Below, piece by piece: positions 42,495 to 53,144 of a stretch of DNA of 64,000 nucleotides. Numbering within the stretch: position 1 is the stretch's first letter; the number at the start of each line of letters is the position of its first letter. Source of the DNA: Arion vulgaris. Its lineage: Eukaryota > Mollusca > Gastropoda > Stylommatophora > Arionidae. The stretch covers positions 59,942,652 through 60,006,651 of the forward strand of contig CM036755.1 of assembly GCA_020796225.1 (NCBI GenBank). The letters are read 5' to 3'. The notes under the pieces were generated by a model. It made no database searches, was not told the DNA's origin, and saw only the letters and a program-made list of their open reading frames with translations. The position numbers were made by a program, and so were the translations under genes.

Positions 42495-42960
42495 ACGGAT
42501 GTAGTTATTTACATCGATGGTTTAGTCAATCTCCAACAACGCTGTGCGTAGTTTTTTTCAGTACGCTCCGGACGAAAGATAATAAGAGGGGTCAGTGGGG
42601 CCTACGCAACAACCACATGTAGTTTGATAATGGAGATGCTGGCGGTTACAGAGCTGGTGACGTGGTTGTCATCTCGTAATTACTCTCGTTGTTTCATACT
42701 CAGTGACTCCATGAGCATTATTCGCAAAGTCGAATCAGGAATGGCGAGATTAAAATTGGTGGAGGTACTGGTACAGACAGCGATCAGAGAAATCACCTTC
42801 TTGTTGTCCTTATGTACGTAGGAGTCAGTGATAATGAACCAGCTGATAGATTGGCTGGAATGACTACAATATCAGAAGCAGCTGCCATGGACCGAAATAA
42901 CATAACTGACCCTTCAGTAAGTATGTACCTGAAAAGCACTGGAGGTGGCCGAAGTAATGC
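42495..42960 (+). mobile_element. LINE-G: RNase H domain, inactivated
   Basis: The frame through 42516-42821 reads VIYIDGLVN (first catalytic Asp), a stop at 42549, then CSLIMEMLAVTELVTWLSSR (catalytic Glu) and CFILSDSMSIIRKVESGMAR (catalytic Asp in SDS). After a one-base slip near 42822, YVGVSDNEPADRLAGMTTIS carries the last catalytic Asp. All four RNase H acidic positions are visible, but a stop and a slip break the frame. This MExxAVTE...SDSMSxxRKxExG type is distinct from LINE-H. Confidence 0.87.
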
Positions 42961-43019
42961 TGACTACATCCCCCACTGATGGTCAATGACAAATTAGGGC
43001 CTAACTCTGTACTCACAAT

Positions 43020-43205
43020 ATCATCATAATGTATCTGGTCACTTCCAGAACTTGGTTGCCATGACACCAGTCATGACATACTAATCTGTGAAAGTTGGCC
43101 GGCGTCAGCAGCAGGTATTCTCAGATCGCAAATGACATCTTGCACCCATTGTCTTCTAGGTCTTCCTCTCAGACTTCTTCCGGGCACTATTCCCTCCAAA
43201 ATATA
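43020..43205 (-). mobile_element. LINE-C-related C-terminal fragment
   Basis: Complement of a tail with the same words as 34.66-34.83 kb (TTGGCCGGCGTCAGCAGCAG, CACCCATTGTCTTCTAGGTC). Confidence 0.6.
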
Positions 43206-43284
43206 CTGTACTCAGAATATACCACATGCTATTAAAAAAAGGTTCATTTATTACTTACCTTGTACAACATATGATGTTATAGTT

Positions 43285-43396
43285 ATTTACTACTTACTTA
43301 GACCCCTACCTCAGTCGCCTCTTGCGACATGCTCTGTAGGTGGCAGTGTTACTATTCTTTGCTACCCTTACTAGCCTTGGCATCACACGTGGAATG
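43285..43396 (-). mobile_element. SINE-2 head fragment
   Basis: CAGTCGCCTCTTGCGACATG and ACTATTCTTTGCTACCCTTA are the complement of the SINE-2 5' part. Confidence 0.7.
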
Positions 43397-43444
43397 TCAA
43401 TGCAAACTGACACACATTAAATTACTCCCAGATATGTATATATA

Positions 43445-43875
43445 ACCTCTGCGGCGTACAGGTCAGGAGCTCGCCTCTTGTTTCAAATCTACTCGTATCG
43501 CTCCCTCGTGGTGACAATTGGATAGTTCTCTAGTGTCCCTGATCTCAGTGTATGTGATATCGAGTTCCTAGTCATATTGGAGACAGACGATAAAACGTAG
43601 AACGTGTGCTTAATTTGAGCACTTAAAATAACACTCTGTACTTCAAAATCGAGGTGAGCAAGCTGGAAAGTCTCAGCCCATGCACAATTAATTAGAAAGA
43701 TTAAAAATAAAAATTATTACAAAATATTTTCACCTCTTCAAGTTTACATTGGAGAACCTCGTCGATGCTACTGACAACGTGTACTACCGCTGACATTTTT
43801 CTGTGTAAGGAAGAGATCGGAGCACATATGGTTACGCACTGAAGTGCACTGATGATGGCTAGTCATTCAATCTAT
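43445..43875 (+). mobile_element. SINE-1, complete
   Basis: Head CCTCTGCGGCGTACAGGTCA, B-box-like TATCGCTCCCTCG, then CCTGATCTCAGTGTATGTGA, GAGACAGACGATAAAACGTA, GTGTAAGGAAGAGATCGGAG and a short tail. Confidence 0.83.
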
Positions 43876-43879
43876 TTAT

Positions 43880-44310
43880 TATTTTCTTCAAATATTGGTT
43901 TTATATAACAGGCATTGGATTGCTTCCTTGTTTGCTAGAGATTACCAGATAAATAACAATACTCTAAGAACAACACTATATAGATTTGAAATGGCTGGTT
44001 TCAAATTTCATATCTAGTTTTACCTGGCATAAACAATTATGTTTGTTGTTTTGTCTACAACAAACTTTCTGGCATTACCTGCCACTCTAACCGTTTAACG
44101 TGGTATTTCTCTTTCAGCAGTCAATCTGTCTTAATACCCTTCTTAAGATGTGATGGAAATTGGTTACGATGAGCGAAGATTAGATGTTCACAATCTTGTA
44201 CCTTTCGTATTAAGTAAGCAACACATGGAGAATAATGTACGCTTTCATCTGTGTTTTGTGAGTCACTCTCTTCATTCACCTGTGTGGTACCGAAGCCCGC
44301 ATTCGGAGCA
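43880..44310. other. No recognised feature
   Basis: Nothing supported. Confidence 0.4.
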
Positions 44311-44316
44311 AAGTAT

Positions 44317-44665
44317 ATATGGCCTTTTTCGTCTTTACAGACGGTAAATTTTCAAATGTTTCACTGTGACAACTTCTGAGTTTTCGCTTGTCTCTCTTGT
44401 CTTTCAGCTCATCCCTAAGTCTCTCTTCAAAAGATTTTGCACCTTTGCAATGTTGTTTTCCAGATATCTCGATCTTTAGCCAGTTTTTCCCATTTGCTGC
44501 GACCGATAAAAAAATTATTTATTGAGGCCTTGCAGACATCTTTATATCTGAGCAGTGGTCTGCCTTGGTGCCTCTTTCCCTCCGAAAGTTCGCATAACAA
44601 CATTTGTTTTGAATGCCGCCATTGTCCATTCTTCGCACATGCCCTAACCATCTAAGTCTTCTACT
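44317..44665 (-). mobile_element. LINE-A 3' end
   Basis: The minus-strand frame (44427-44651) reads QMLLCELSEGKRHQGRPLLR, YKDVCKASINNFFIG and WEKLAKDRDIWKTTLQRC, very close to LINE-A at 106-567. The 3' UTR complement follows at 44350-44420. Confidence 0.85.
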
Positions 44666-44671
44666 ACTGGG

Positions 44672-44902
44672 AAGCATAGTATAGTACTACTGCAGCCTAC
44701 AAGGCATGTCGCAATAGGCAACAGGTAGGGACTTAAGGAAACTACCTTAGTAAATGAAAAGCGCCACAGGAATCGGATGTGCTGGTTTGTTTGTAGGCTC
44801 ATAACTGGCACAACGTACAATCGCTTCTAGGCTCAGACCACATACAGATCACACAGAGTGGTTAACAAATGGCCCATGTGGAGCGTTCGAAGAAGAAGAA
44901 GC
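44672..44902 (+). mobile_element. SINE-2 copy
   Basis: Head ATAGTACTACTGCAGCCTAC, body and tail (three GAA units) are present; the first bases of the head are replaced by LINE-A. Confidence 0.8.
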
Positions 44903-45287
44903 ATATTTTATGAGGATCTAGTACGACAGAGGAAATTGAGAAGAAAATGAACGGTGTAACATTATTGTATGACAACAGGTAACAGAATACATGTTTAGCA
45001 TAATACAGTTAAGCATTTATTATTTATCCTATATTCCTTCCATTTTTTTATATTAGTTTTACAAGGAATCTTGCACAACTTTTTTTTAATAACAGGAAGT
45101 GCAACGATAAAGTAGAAGGATATATTTCTCCAGTCATTTCTTGAAATTAACCTGAAATGATCTATTTTCAAAAGCATGCATTACATATGTTGGTATGTAC
45201 GGCGATAGGTCACTTACTCCTCAGCTATGTGGATATTTATAAGAAATTGATAACGAATGTTACATCAATACTTGGTCCATTTTCGCT

Positions 45288-45544
45288 GGTGTGGCGCCGG
45301 GGCCCGCAAAGGAAGCAAAACATAGTACTCCTGCAATCTACAAAGCATGTCGTAAGAGGCGACTGAGGGCCTAGGGAAGCTACCCTAGTAAATAAAAAGC
45401 ATCGCATCAATTGGATGTGATGACCTACGTGTAGGCGCATAACTGGCAACATTGTTCAATCGCTCTTAGGCTCAGATCACATACAGATAACCCAGAGTGG
45501 TTAACAATTGGTCGATATGCAAAGTTCGAAGAAGAAGAAGAAGG
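45288..45544 (+). mobile_element. SINE-2, complete
   Basis: GTGTGGCGCCGGGGCCCGCA start, GAAGAAGAAGAAGGA end. Normal body. Confidence 0.85.
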
Positions 45545-45552
45545 ATGCATTT

Positions 45553-45660
45553 TCTCTCTCTCTCTCTCTCTCTCTCTCGGCTCTTTTAGCCCCGGTTGGG
45601 GAATAGGTCTTCAACCAATTCCTTTGCTTTCATAATCGTTGGTTTTGTACTTTAAGTTTT
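45553..45660 (-). repeat. (TC)n run and LINE tail remnant
   Basis: A (TC)n run (45554-45579) precedes CTTTTAGCCCCGGTTGGG, the complement of a PTxGxKRA-type C-terminus similar to 60.1 kb. Confidence 0.45.
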
Positions 45661-45731
45661 CAACGGAATGGAGTATACTTTATCCATAACTTGTGTTATT
45701 TTTTAGAGAGGCAAAATCAGCACTTCAAGCT

Positions 45732-45988
45732 GCCGAGTGGTTACGGGGCCCAAATTTGGGGTGTAAAGAATAGAACCACTGTTACCTACCACGCATGTCG
45801 TAAGAGGAGACTAAGGAGGTTTGGCTGAAATCGGATGCATGTGTCCTAAACGTGTAGAAGTCTATGCGTTTAGGGGCCTAACAAACCAATGTGCAACGTA
45901 TACACGTTCTTAGTAAAGATTAAACATATCACAAAGAGTGATTAAAAACGGTCGTAAAGAACGAACGCAAAGAAGAGGAAGAAACACT
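45732..45988 (+). mobile_element. SINE-3, complete
   Basis: GCCGAGTGGTTACGGGGCCC start, standard body, GAAGAGGAAGAAAC end. Confidence 0.85.
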
Positions 45989-46137
45989 CCACGCGTTTTC
46001 GTTCAGAAAATAGCGAAGCCTACATACCCATCTGTCGAACTGTACAATACTCTAAATGTCTGACGGTCTTCATTAAAACTATTCGTAAATTGAATTTCTT
46101 TGCTATCATTTGTTCTTAGCTTCTTGAATGCTAACTA

Positions 46138-46410
46138 TGCCCGAGAGGTTACCGAGGTCCAAATTGGGGTGTAAAGAATAGAACCATTGTTACCTGCCAC
46201 GCATGTCGTAAGATGCGACTTAGGAGGTAGCGCGTGGGGCTAGCTATCCCACACCGTAAAAAACACTGGCTACAGAACGGAGAGCGAACCGAGTAAACGC
46301 TGGCTGAAACCGGACACATCGCCGAAGGATAAGCACCAGAGCTCCAAATGATGACTAAAGATGTGATGTAAAACACACCAATGCTAAGGCTGCATGAATT
46401 AGATTTCCAC
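46138..46410 (+). mobile_element. SINE-3 head fused to SINE-8 body
   Basis: 46138-46222 is a SINE-3 head (GCCCGAGAGGTTACCGAGGT, AATAGAACCATTGTTACCTG). From 46225 it changes to the SINE-8 block (GTGGGGCTAGCTATCCCAC, GGAGAGCGAACCGAGTAAAC, CATCGCCGAAGGATAAGC). This is either a mosaic element or nested insertion. Confidence 0.7.
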
Positions 46411-46574
46411 ATAAATAGAATTTATAGGAGATCTGGTACATCGGTCTGGGCGGTGATCGAGAGAGAGAGAGAGGGAGAATGCTAACTACAGTTTGATATA
46501 TAATTAGTTATAGTGTAAATCAAATTTAGAAACAATATTTTAGTTTTCCTTAACTCATCATCATCATGATATCA

Positions 46575-46715
46575 AATAGCTTGTCCTGAGCAGAACTTTG
46601 CCATCCCAACAGTCCTCCGGAACTTCTCTCTCACATAGGCCAGATGTCCTGCCTCTGCAGCCGTCATGTTCGGACCATCAGTTACATCCTGAATCCATCT
46701 TCTCCGTGGTCTTGA
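46575..46715 (-). mobile_element. LINE-C 3' end
   Basis: AGCTTGTCCTGAGCAGAACT, CCATCCCAACAGTCCTCCGG and CATCCTGAATCCATCTTCTC equal the complement of the LINE-C end. Confidence 0.8.
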
Positions 46716-46799
46716 TTTCCTTAACTACGAACGTAATTTTCTTCAGCCTCCAGAAACAAATAAAAAAAGCTATGTATCGAATCAGTTCACTTTAACACG

Positions 46800-46960
46800 G
46801 TATTTCAGTTATCGTCCGTCTGCGATAGGATTATGAACTCTATATCACATATATTGATATCAGTAATCAACGAGAATAGTCTGATCGATCCACATCGGAT
46901 GCCAACTGTACTATGTTTGAATCATAAAGCGAGTACCGTAGCTCGTTCACAGAGAGCGTA
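46800..46960 (-). mobile_element. SINE-1 5' half, degenerate
   Basis: TATCGTCCGTCTGCGATAGG and ACTCTATATCACATATATTG follow the SINE-1 complement. The head is weak. Confidence 0.5.
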
Positions 46961-47236
46961 AAGCGGTATAGATTTTCTTAAGGCGATTTACACACAATAC
47001 CTTGCATGTTAAATGTAATCACACTACAACGACATCATTCATGAAATGTCTACTTAATAGTCAGTGGATTGTTGGTTGACCAATTTGTTTAGTCTGTCGT
47101 ATTAGAGTAGAGAAAGGTGGGTTTTTTGTCAGAACAATATGAAATACAAACGAGTGGAGAAAGATTGATTATTTCAAAAACAAGAGAAATAAACAAAATA
47201 TTTTTTTATAGTGGAGAAAGACTGATTGTCTGTTGA

Positions 47237-47692
47237 GATAGCAATGTGAAATACAGAGAAAGAGTTAAGAAAGATGTCTTGTTGAGAGAACAATATAACA
47301 TACAAAGATATTAAAGAGTTAAGAAAGGTGGCTTGTTGAGAGAACAATATAACATACAAAGATATTAAAGAGTTAAGAAAGATGTCTTGTTGAGAGAACA
47401 ATATAAAATACAAAGATATTAAAGAGTTAAGAAAGATGTCTTGTTGAGAGAACAATGTAAAATACAAAGATATTAAAGAGTTAAGAAAGATGTCTTGTTG
47501 AGAGAACAATATAAAATACAAAGATATTAAAGAGTTAAGAAAGATGTCGTGTTGAGAGAACAATAAAAAATACAAAGATATTAAAGAGTTAAGAAAGATG
47601 TCGTGTTGAGAGAACAATATAAAATACAAAGATATTAAAGAGTTAAGAAAGATGTCTTGTTGAGAGAACAATATAAAATACAAAGATATTAA
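47237..47692. repeat. 54-bp minisatellite, about 8.5 copies
   Basis: Unit of 54 bp with GAGTTAAGAAAGATGTCTTG, TTGAGAGAACAATATAAAAT and ACAAAGATATTAAA. Because 54 is a multiple of three, a 169-codon minus-strand frame with an 18-residue period stays open. I treat it as repeat. Confidence 0.95.
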
Positions 47693-47704
47693 ATAATAAT
47701 ATAA

Positions 47705-47935
47705 TTTGTCTTGTACCGTTATACGTTACATAGGGCCTGCAAGTAATCATTTCTCCTCAAGATGTGTCCAACATATCTTCATCTTCTCCTTCTTATAAGA
47801 GTTGTTATTAGTGGTTGACCAGACATTTCTCTGATTTAATCACTTCTCCTGAATTCGTTCCATTTTATATTCATTATTTTTCGAAGACACCTATTTTCAA
47901 ATGCATTCAACTTGCTAAATCACACTAAAGAGTGC
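47705..47935 (-). mobile_element. LINE-J C-terminal fragment
   Basis: TACGTTACATAGGGCCTGCA and ACATATCTTCATCTTCTCCT match 5.05 and 5.27 kb. CGAAGACACCTATTTTCAAA matches the 38.63 kb region. Confidence 0.6.
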
Positions 47936-47939
47936 AGAA

Positions 47940-48480
47940 AGATTTGATAAAAATAATAATGAAATATGGTATGATGAAATAAGATATAAGAAAAAGGAAA
48001 ACAAAAAGCTAATTGAGAAAATAAAGTGATCATTAGCTTAAGGGCAGACAGAGGTTAGCTTAATTGTAGTGAGGGATGATACATTGATAGCTTTTGAAAT
48101 ATCATGTGAGAACGAAATATTTCAGACGGTATATAAGTTTGGTAGTGTAAACGGTGCATAGTGTAAACGGTGCATAGTGTAAACGGTGCACTATGTCAAT
48201 GGTGAAGAATTTAATATAAAAAATAATGAGAAATATAAAAGTTTTGCCGTCTCGTGTTACTAACATATATTATGTTTGTCTAGATTAATATTTAGTCTAA
48301 ATTCTCGCTGATTCTATTAAGTGTTGAAATGTTTCTTGTTTCTTATGCCATACGACGTATATGTTGTCTATTTTGTGTCCAGTCTCTTTCACCAGGTGGA
48401 TAATGGAATTGATTATCCACTCTAACCGTTAAGCGTAGGGGTGGGAGTTTTATTTTGTGTTCGCAGACCAGATGAATCGT
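47940..48480. other. No gene; 17-bp triplicate at 48148-48198
   Basis: TGTAAACGGTGCATAG occurs three times in tandem. The rest is unrecognised. Confidence 0.5.
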
Positions 48481-48487
48481 CCATGTT

Positions 48488-48785
48488 GTGTTAAATCCCA
48501 GTTTATTTAATAGTGTGGTCTTGATATTGTCTATTCATCTTTTTTACGGTCTTCCCTTGGCTCTATTACCTGATCCCTTTTTATTGTATGCTGTTATTTG
48601 TGGTTGGTTGTATTTCATTCTCATTAAATGTCAGAACCACTGCATTTGTTGTCTTTCGATGTATTTGGCGCATGAAGTTATGCTCACTCTGTTTCTGATG
48701 TTCTCGTTTGGTAGTCTATCTTTCCTTGAGACCCCCACCGCCTTCTTCAGCATTTCATATCACATGTGATTAGCTTTATGTGGTG
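48488..48785 (-). mobile_element. LINE-I-related C-terminal fragment
   Basis: Complement of a tail resembling 13.94-14.34 kb: TCTTTTTTACGGTCTTCCC (GRPKR type) and TCATTCTCATTAAATGTC (H-L-M-R-M type). Confidence 0.55.
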
Positions 48786-48889
48786 TGTTTCTGTCAGGGA
48801 TCACGGTTAGCACATGTATACGTATACATAAACTTTGACTGTGAGGCCAAAGGCTAATGGGGCAATGATGCGCTTATGGAGATGGCCTT

Positions 48890-49690
48890 CCCTAGGTCAG
48901 GTTGTTTTTGGCTTTCTTAACTGTCCTGTGGGGAATAAACCTGAATAAAAATCTCGGTGAAGTTCTGGTCCCCAGACTTGCGATAGGAGTTAATTTATCC
49001 TGATATCCAAGAGCTAGATTACCAGATATGGGCAAATAACCCCACCGCTTTGTGGGAGCCTCGGGAGAGGCACAGAACATGGGAGTAAACCCAAATAGAA
49101 TGTCCGGAGTGGAACCCCCAAGGCGGACATGCATCATGTGATGCTCTACCGACAGCTACTGGAACCAACCTGATACCAGACGTCGTGCTTGCACTTCTCT
49201 GGAGTCTATCAACGAAGTGTAGAGGGGTTAGTTGACGCTTGGGCAACTTAGCTACTCCATAATAATTTCACATCCATGTGGTACGGAGAGATATGCCGTT
49301 AAAACACACTGCTCCATATGGTAGGACCTCCAATAAACGTCTCTGACCTAATTTGTCAATTAAACTCCTCACAGAAACAGGTCCTGTCCACTTTGTCAGT
49401 GTATATGCACCAACACTACACTCAAGGCCTGACAGAGAGAACATCCCATGTATCAGCTCTAGTATCCGGTTTCACCTGCAGCAACTGTGACAAGGATTGC
49501 TAATCCAGAATAGGCCATTGCAGCCACAAGAAACGTTGTGATTCAGCGCAGAACATCTACGTGACGCAAAGCATATTGTCTCCTGAGACAAAGAGGCCAA
49601 TGGTGATGACGTGTACGTAAATCTATCATGTGTGGAGCGTAACACACAAAGTTTTCTAGTCACATTCTGTTACCTTCCCTATCAAGCAGC
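48890..49690 (+). mobile_element. LINE-L: internally deleted element (endonuclease piece joined to a C-terminal zinc motif)
   Basis: A 5' leader (48950-49260) with CAACGAAGTGTAGAGGGGTT is followed by GPVHFVSVYAPTLHS near 49381-49425, the SVYAPT segment of the endonuclease domain. Within about 45 bases, and in another frame, GFTCSNCDKDC and GHCSHKKRC (49470-49545) form the C-x2-C...H-x4-C finger found at the very end of such proteins. The intervening endonuclease and RT are absent. Confidence 0.65.
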
Positions 49691-49694
49691 GGCA

Positions 49695-50075
49695 TCTAAT
49701 AATTACTTTTTTTCACGTCAATTATTACTCCTGTCTTCATGACACTCGCGCATGCAACCATAGAAGATGATGTTCGTGAGCTCAGAAGCTTTGTCATCGC
49801 TGTATCAGGTAACACTATTCTCAAAATATGCAATTCAGCATCGCTAATTGTATTGATTTTATGAAATTAACAAAACAGAATAGAGGTAATCAGGTTATGA
49901 AGGACAGTGGAATTTATATCAGATAGTGACATATCCATAAATGTATGCAGACACATGCACATATATATATATCACATACTTCATACAACATATAGCACAC
50001 AGAGTAAACACACACGAACGCATGCACGCACGTACGAGAACAAGCGAACAGACTCACATACATTTATTTACACCA
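49695..50075. other. No recognised feature apart from CA-rich repeats
   Basis: ACAC-rich and ATAT runs at 49955-50020. Nothing else supported. Confidence 0.4.
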
Positions 50076-50091
50076 CGTAATTACTACAATG

Positions 50092-50342
50092 GTGGCGTCT
50101 GTCTGTGGCTTACCCGATGGTGGCTCGGTCTATTAGCCCCGACGTTCTGAGTTCGAATCACACTGCGGACAATTTGGTTGCAAATTGTTTCGCATGGATT
50201 TTTACAAAGGACGATGGCACCACCCGTTCAGAAAGCAATGGCAAACTACTGAACGTAATAATGCCTATAAAAATCACAAACAGCGTTAAAAAGCTGGGGT
50301 TGATTCGCAAAGCCCTGTAAAGGATATGCAATTAATTTTTTT
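50092..50342 (+). mobile_element. SINE-4, complete, with TSD
   Basis: A tRNA-like head (GTGGCTTACCCGATGGTGG) with AGTTCGAATCA as B box (50150-50160), body GATTTTTACAAAGGACGATG and AAAGCAATGGCAAACTACTG, 3' end GTAAAGGATATGC then T-rich. The flanks AATTACTACAATG (50079-50091) and AATTACTGCAATG (50343-50355) match at 12 of 13 positions. Confidence 0.88.
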
Positions 50343-50366
50343 AATTACTGCAATGACTACAATTAC

Positions 50367-50925
50367 TTGAATGAGGTCAAGACACAGAGTAAGCTTATCA
50401 TCAATATGAGACGGAGGCAGTCATCATTTTTCAGACACGTGATAAGGAGGGGAGGTTTAGAACACATTACCACTCGTGTGGTGCCGGGGCCCGCAAGGGA
50501 AGCAGAGAATAGAACCACTGCGATCTACAAGGCATGTCGTGAGAGGCGACTGAGGTAGGATTTAGGGAAGCTACCATAGTAAATAAAAAGCATCAGGAAA
50601 TATATGTCCTGACCTATTTGTAGTTGCATAACTGGCACAACGTACAATCGCTTTTAGGCTCAGATCATATACAAATCACACAAGTAGTCGATGTGGAGCT
50701 TTCGAAGAAGAAGAACAAATTGCAAGAACGGTAAAATCGAGGGGAGACGAGACAGAGTAAAACAGAGAGAGAGACCATTTTGAATAGTTTGACTTCATGG
50801 CATGGAAGAGCGTCAACATCTGAGATGATAGCAAACACAAGGAACATACATTTATGGAGATCCATGATCGTTAACGTCAATCGGGCACGGCACCTGATTA
50901 TGATGATGATTATGATGATGAATTA
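50367..50925 (+). mobile_element. LINE-E C-terminal region split by SINE-2
   Basis: The frame starts with NMRRRQSSFFRHVIRRGGLE, is interrupted at 50472 by SINE-2, and resumes at about 50716 with the KIEG(R)RDR segment, SLTSWHGRASTSEMIANTRN and a (GAT)n tail. The same tail is on the minus strand at 61.33-61.6 kb without the SINE. Confidence 0.85.
50473..50715 (+). mobile_element. SINE-2 inserted in LINE-E
   Basis: CTCGTGTGGTGCCGGGGCCC start to GAAGAAGAAG tail. The target sequence appears twice in similar form (AACACATTAC before, AACAAATTGC after). This fixes both termini and the strand of the SINE-2 family. Confidence 0.88.
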
Positions 50926-51179
50926 CTACAACGTATATCCTCGCAGAGCACATAATATACGAACACAAACAAACATACACACACATACACCCTCACAGAC
51001 AATCAAACACACACACATAGCCATACACATCATTATCATTGGTCTCTTTGACCCAGGATACAATATGTTTGTTTATGCGTCACGTTGTGTGTTATTATTG
51101 AAATATAACGTCTGTTGAGGTTGTAATGTCCTACTCTGACGAGGCATATAAAGGGTTATTTCGTATTTTCTATGTATTT

Positions 51180-51400
51180 GCACACATACTCACACACACA
51201 CACACACATACATCCATATATATATGAAGACAAACACATATGCATGCATACACAGACACCTACATACACATGCACATAGGTACACAAACACAGACACACA
51301 CAGATACATACACAGATGTATACTCATATACACAATACATACAGACATCGCATACTTCATACAACCCATAGGTCAAAGAGTACAGCATTCACAGGAAGAT
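51180..51400. repeat. CA-rich simple repeat
   Basis: Interrupted ACAC/ACATAC runs. Confidence 0.85.
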
Positions 51401-51404
51401 CATC

Positions 51405-51740
51405 ATCATCACGGTGCGTATCCTTGATAAGACGTTGCTCTCTTTGCAGAGCATCTGAAATTCATTCTGTCTCTAGTCAGTTCACCCATTTCGTCGATAG
51501 TCATATTCATGGTTTCTTTAATATCTTGTAACCATCTTCTTCTTGGTCTGCCTCTGCGTCCTGGGACCCTGCCCTCTAGTATTGTTCTTTCCAGGCCATC
51601 ATGACGCTTGCTGTGACCAAAGTATGTAATTTTTCTGTATAGTATGTTGTTTATCAGCCAATTCTCTTTAACATTTAGTTCTTTCCGGACATCAGTGTTC
51701 TTTCTTTTTCTGTCCATGGTATTCGTAGGAAAATACATAT
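51405..51740 (-). mobile_element. LINE-D C-terminal fragment
   Basis: The minus strand reads NVKENWLINNILYRKITYFG, SKRHDGLERTILEGRVPG, GRPRRRWLQDIKETMNMTID and GELTRDRMNF, ending YQGYAP. Nearly identical to 57.84-58.15 kb. Confidence 0.9.
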
Positions 51741-51829
51741 ATATATATATATAAATAATAATAATAATAATAAAAGGGAAAAAGGAAAAAAATATATATG
51801 TAATAATAATAATAATAATAATTCCTCTC

Positions 51830-51940
51830 GAAACGTTATACGTTACACAGGGTTTGCAATAAATTTCTCCATACCGCTCTAACCTGGGTAACTCGCTCAA
51901 TCTCCTCCATGGAACTGAGACCGATATTTCTTGCCTCATG
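51830..51940 (-). mobile_element. LINE-J-like fragment
   Basis: GTTATACGTTACACAGGGTT, AATTTCTCCATACCGCTCTA and CTCGCTCAATCTCCTCCAT repeat 5.05-5.14 kb. Confidence 0.55.
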
Positions 51941-52119
51941 ATAGTATAATTAAAGAAAATGCTATTTATCAGATATATATATGGCCAAGTAATATATAAA
52001 TATAAATAGATCATGTGAGAGAGCATGTCAAAAGATGCATCAATCTATCACTCAATCGATGCTGGAGACGCATAACAAATACGGTAGATAACGTTATTTG
52101 TAAACTACCTGGTAGCAGT

Positions 52120-52395
52120 GTGACGACATCATCATCATCAGGTGCTGTGTCGGTTGACGAAGGCGATTATGTATCTTCACAAATCTCTGTCTCTGGTATT
52201 TGTTTTCATCTCAGATGTTGACGCTTTTATGTACCATGAAACCAGAGGCTATCTATTTTCTCTCTCTCTCTCTGCCTTCCTCTAGTTTCTCTCGCTCTGC
52301 CTTCCTCTAGCTTCTCTCTCTCTCGCTCTGCCATCCTCTAGCTCATCTCTTCGATTGTACAGGTTGTCACAATGTGTACTTTCAGTGTGAGGACA
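52120..52395 (-). mobile_element. LINE-E 3' region
   Basis: Complement with CATCATCATCATCAGG (tail) then GATCTTCACAAATCTCTGTC-like words and CATCTCAGATGTTGACGC, as at 61.33-61.43 kb. (TC)n runs interrupt it at 52260-52330. Confidence 0.65.
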
Positions 52396-52597
52396 CAAGT
52401 CAAAAAGAGAAGAAAGATAAAGAGGATGTTTACATGTGTATTTCTGTATGTGTATGTATGTATGTGTAGGTGTATGAGTAATATGATTTTTCATTTACAG
52501 AAACGTGGATGCTGATATCAAAGTTGATATTTCTGTGTGAGTAACAACGTGTCTTAGAAATGTCGTGGTTCGAGGCCAAATTCTCAACAAAAAAAAA

Positions 52598-52835
52598 ATC
52601 TTTCCTTTCTGCTCTTCTCGATTTTGAAATGGCAACGGTTATTTTATGTGCTTTTATTGAACACGGGACCTACGTTTTATCGTCCGTCTCCGATAGGACT
52701 AGGAACGCGATCTCACCTACACTGATATCAGAGATCCCTGAAAAATATTCAGATGACTCTTCAAAGGAGCAAACCTGGAATCCTTGGCACGAGATACGAA
52801 AACCTAACCTCTACGCCACAGAGAGCTCTACAAAA
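52598..52835 (-). mobile_element. SINE-1 5' half
   Basis: Complement; the head has TGGCGTAGAGG at 52808-52818, a perfect A-box match (TRGYNNARNGG), and CAGGTTTGCTCC as a weak B box. The 3' half with the tail is missing. Confidence 0.8.
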
Positions 52836-52839
52836 CTAG

Positions 52840-53140
52840 GCAATCCCAATGTATGACACGTTAAGATGGGTGCTTATGTCTGTTAATTGAGATATTAAAA
52901 GTTCCAATGTATTTCCTTGAACATCTACTACGTTCATGAAACAATGTGGAAAGCGAATACGAAAATAGAAATAAACAATCGTACATGGCGACATAGGATG
53001 TGCTATACCGAAACAAAGTACGGATATTGTAGATTTTCATGTAAACAAGTCACAAGATATTTACTTTAAGATGGCACACAACACAAACAAAACGTAAACA
53101 GTGGTTTCCTTAAGCCATTATATTAGTCTACCACAGAAAA
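52840..53140. other. No recognised feature
   Basis: Nothing supported. Confidence 0.4.
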
Positions 53141-53144
53141 ACTC

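Noticed and set aside
47174..47683. 169-codon minus-strand frame with hydrophobic repeats, possibly a membrane protein
   Set aside because: The 18-residue period equals the 54-bp minisatellite; no non-repetitive coding part exists.
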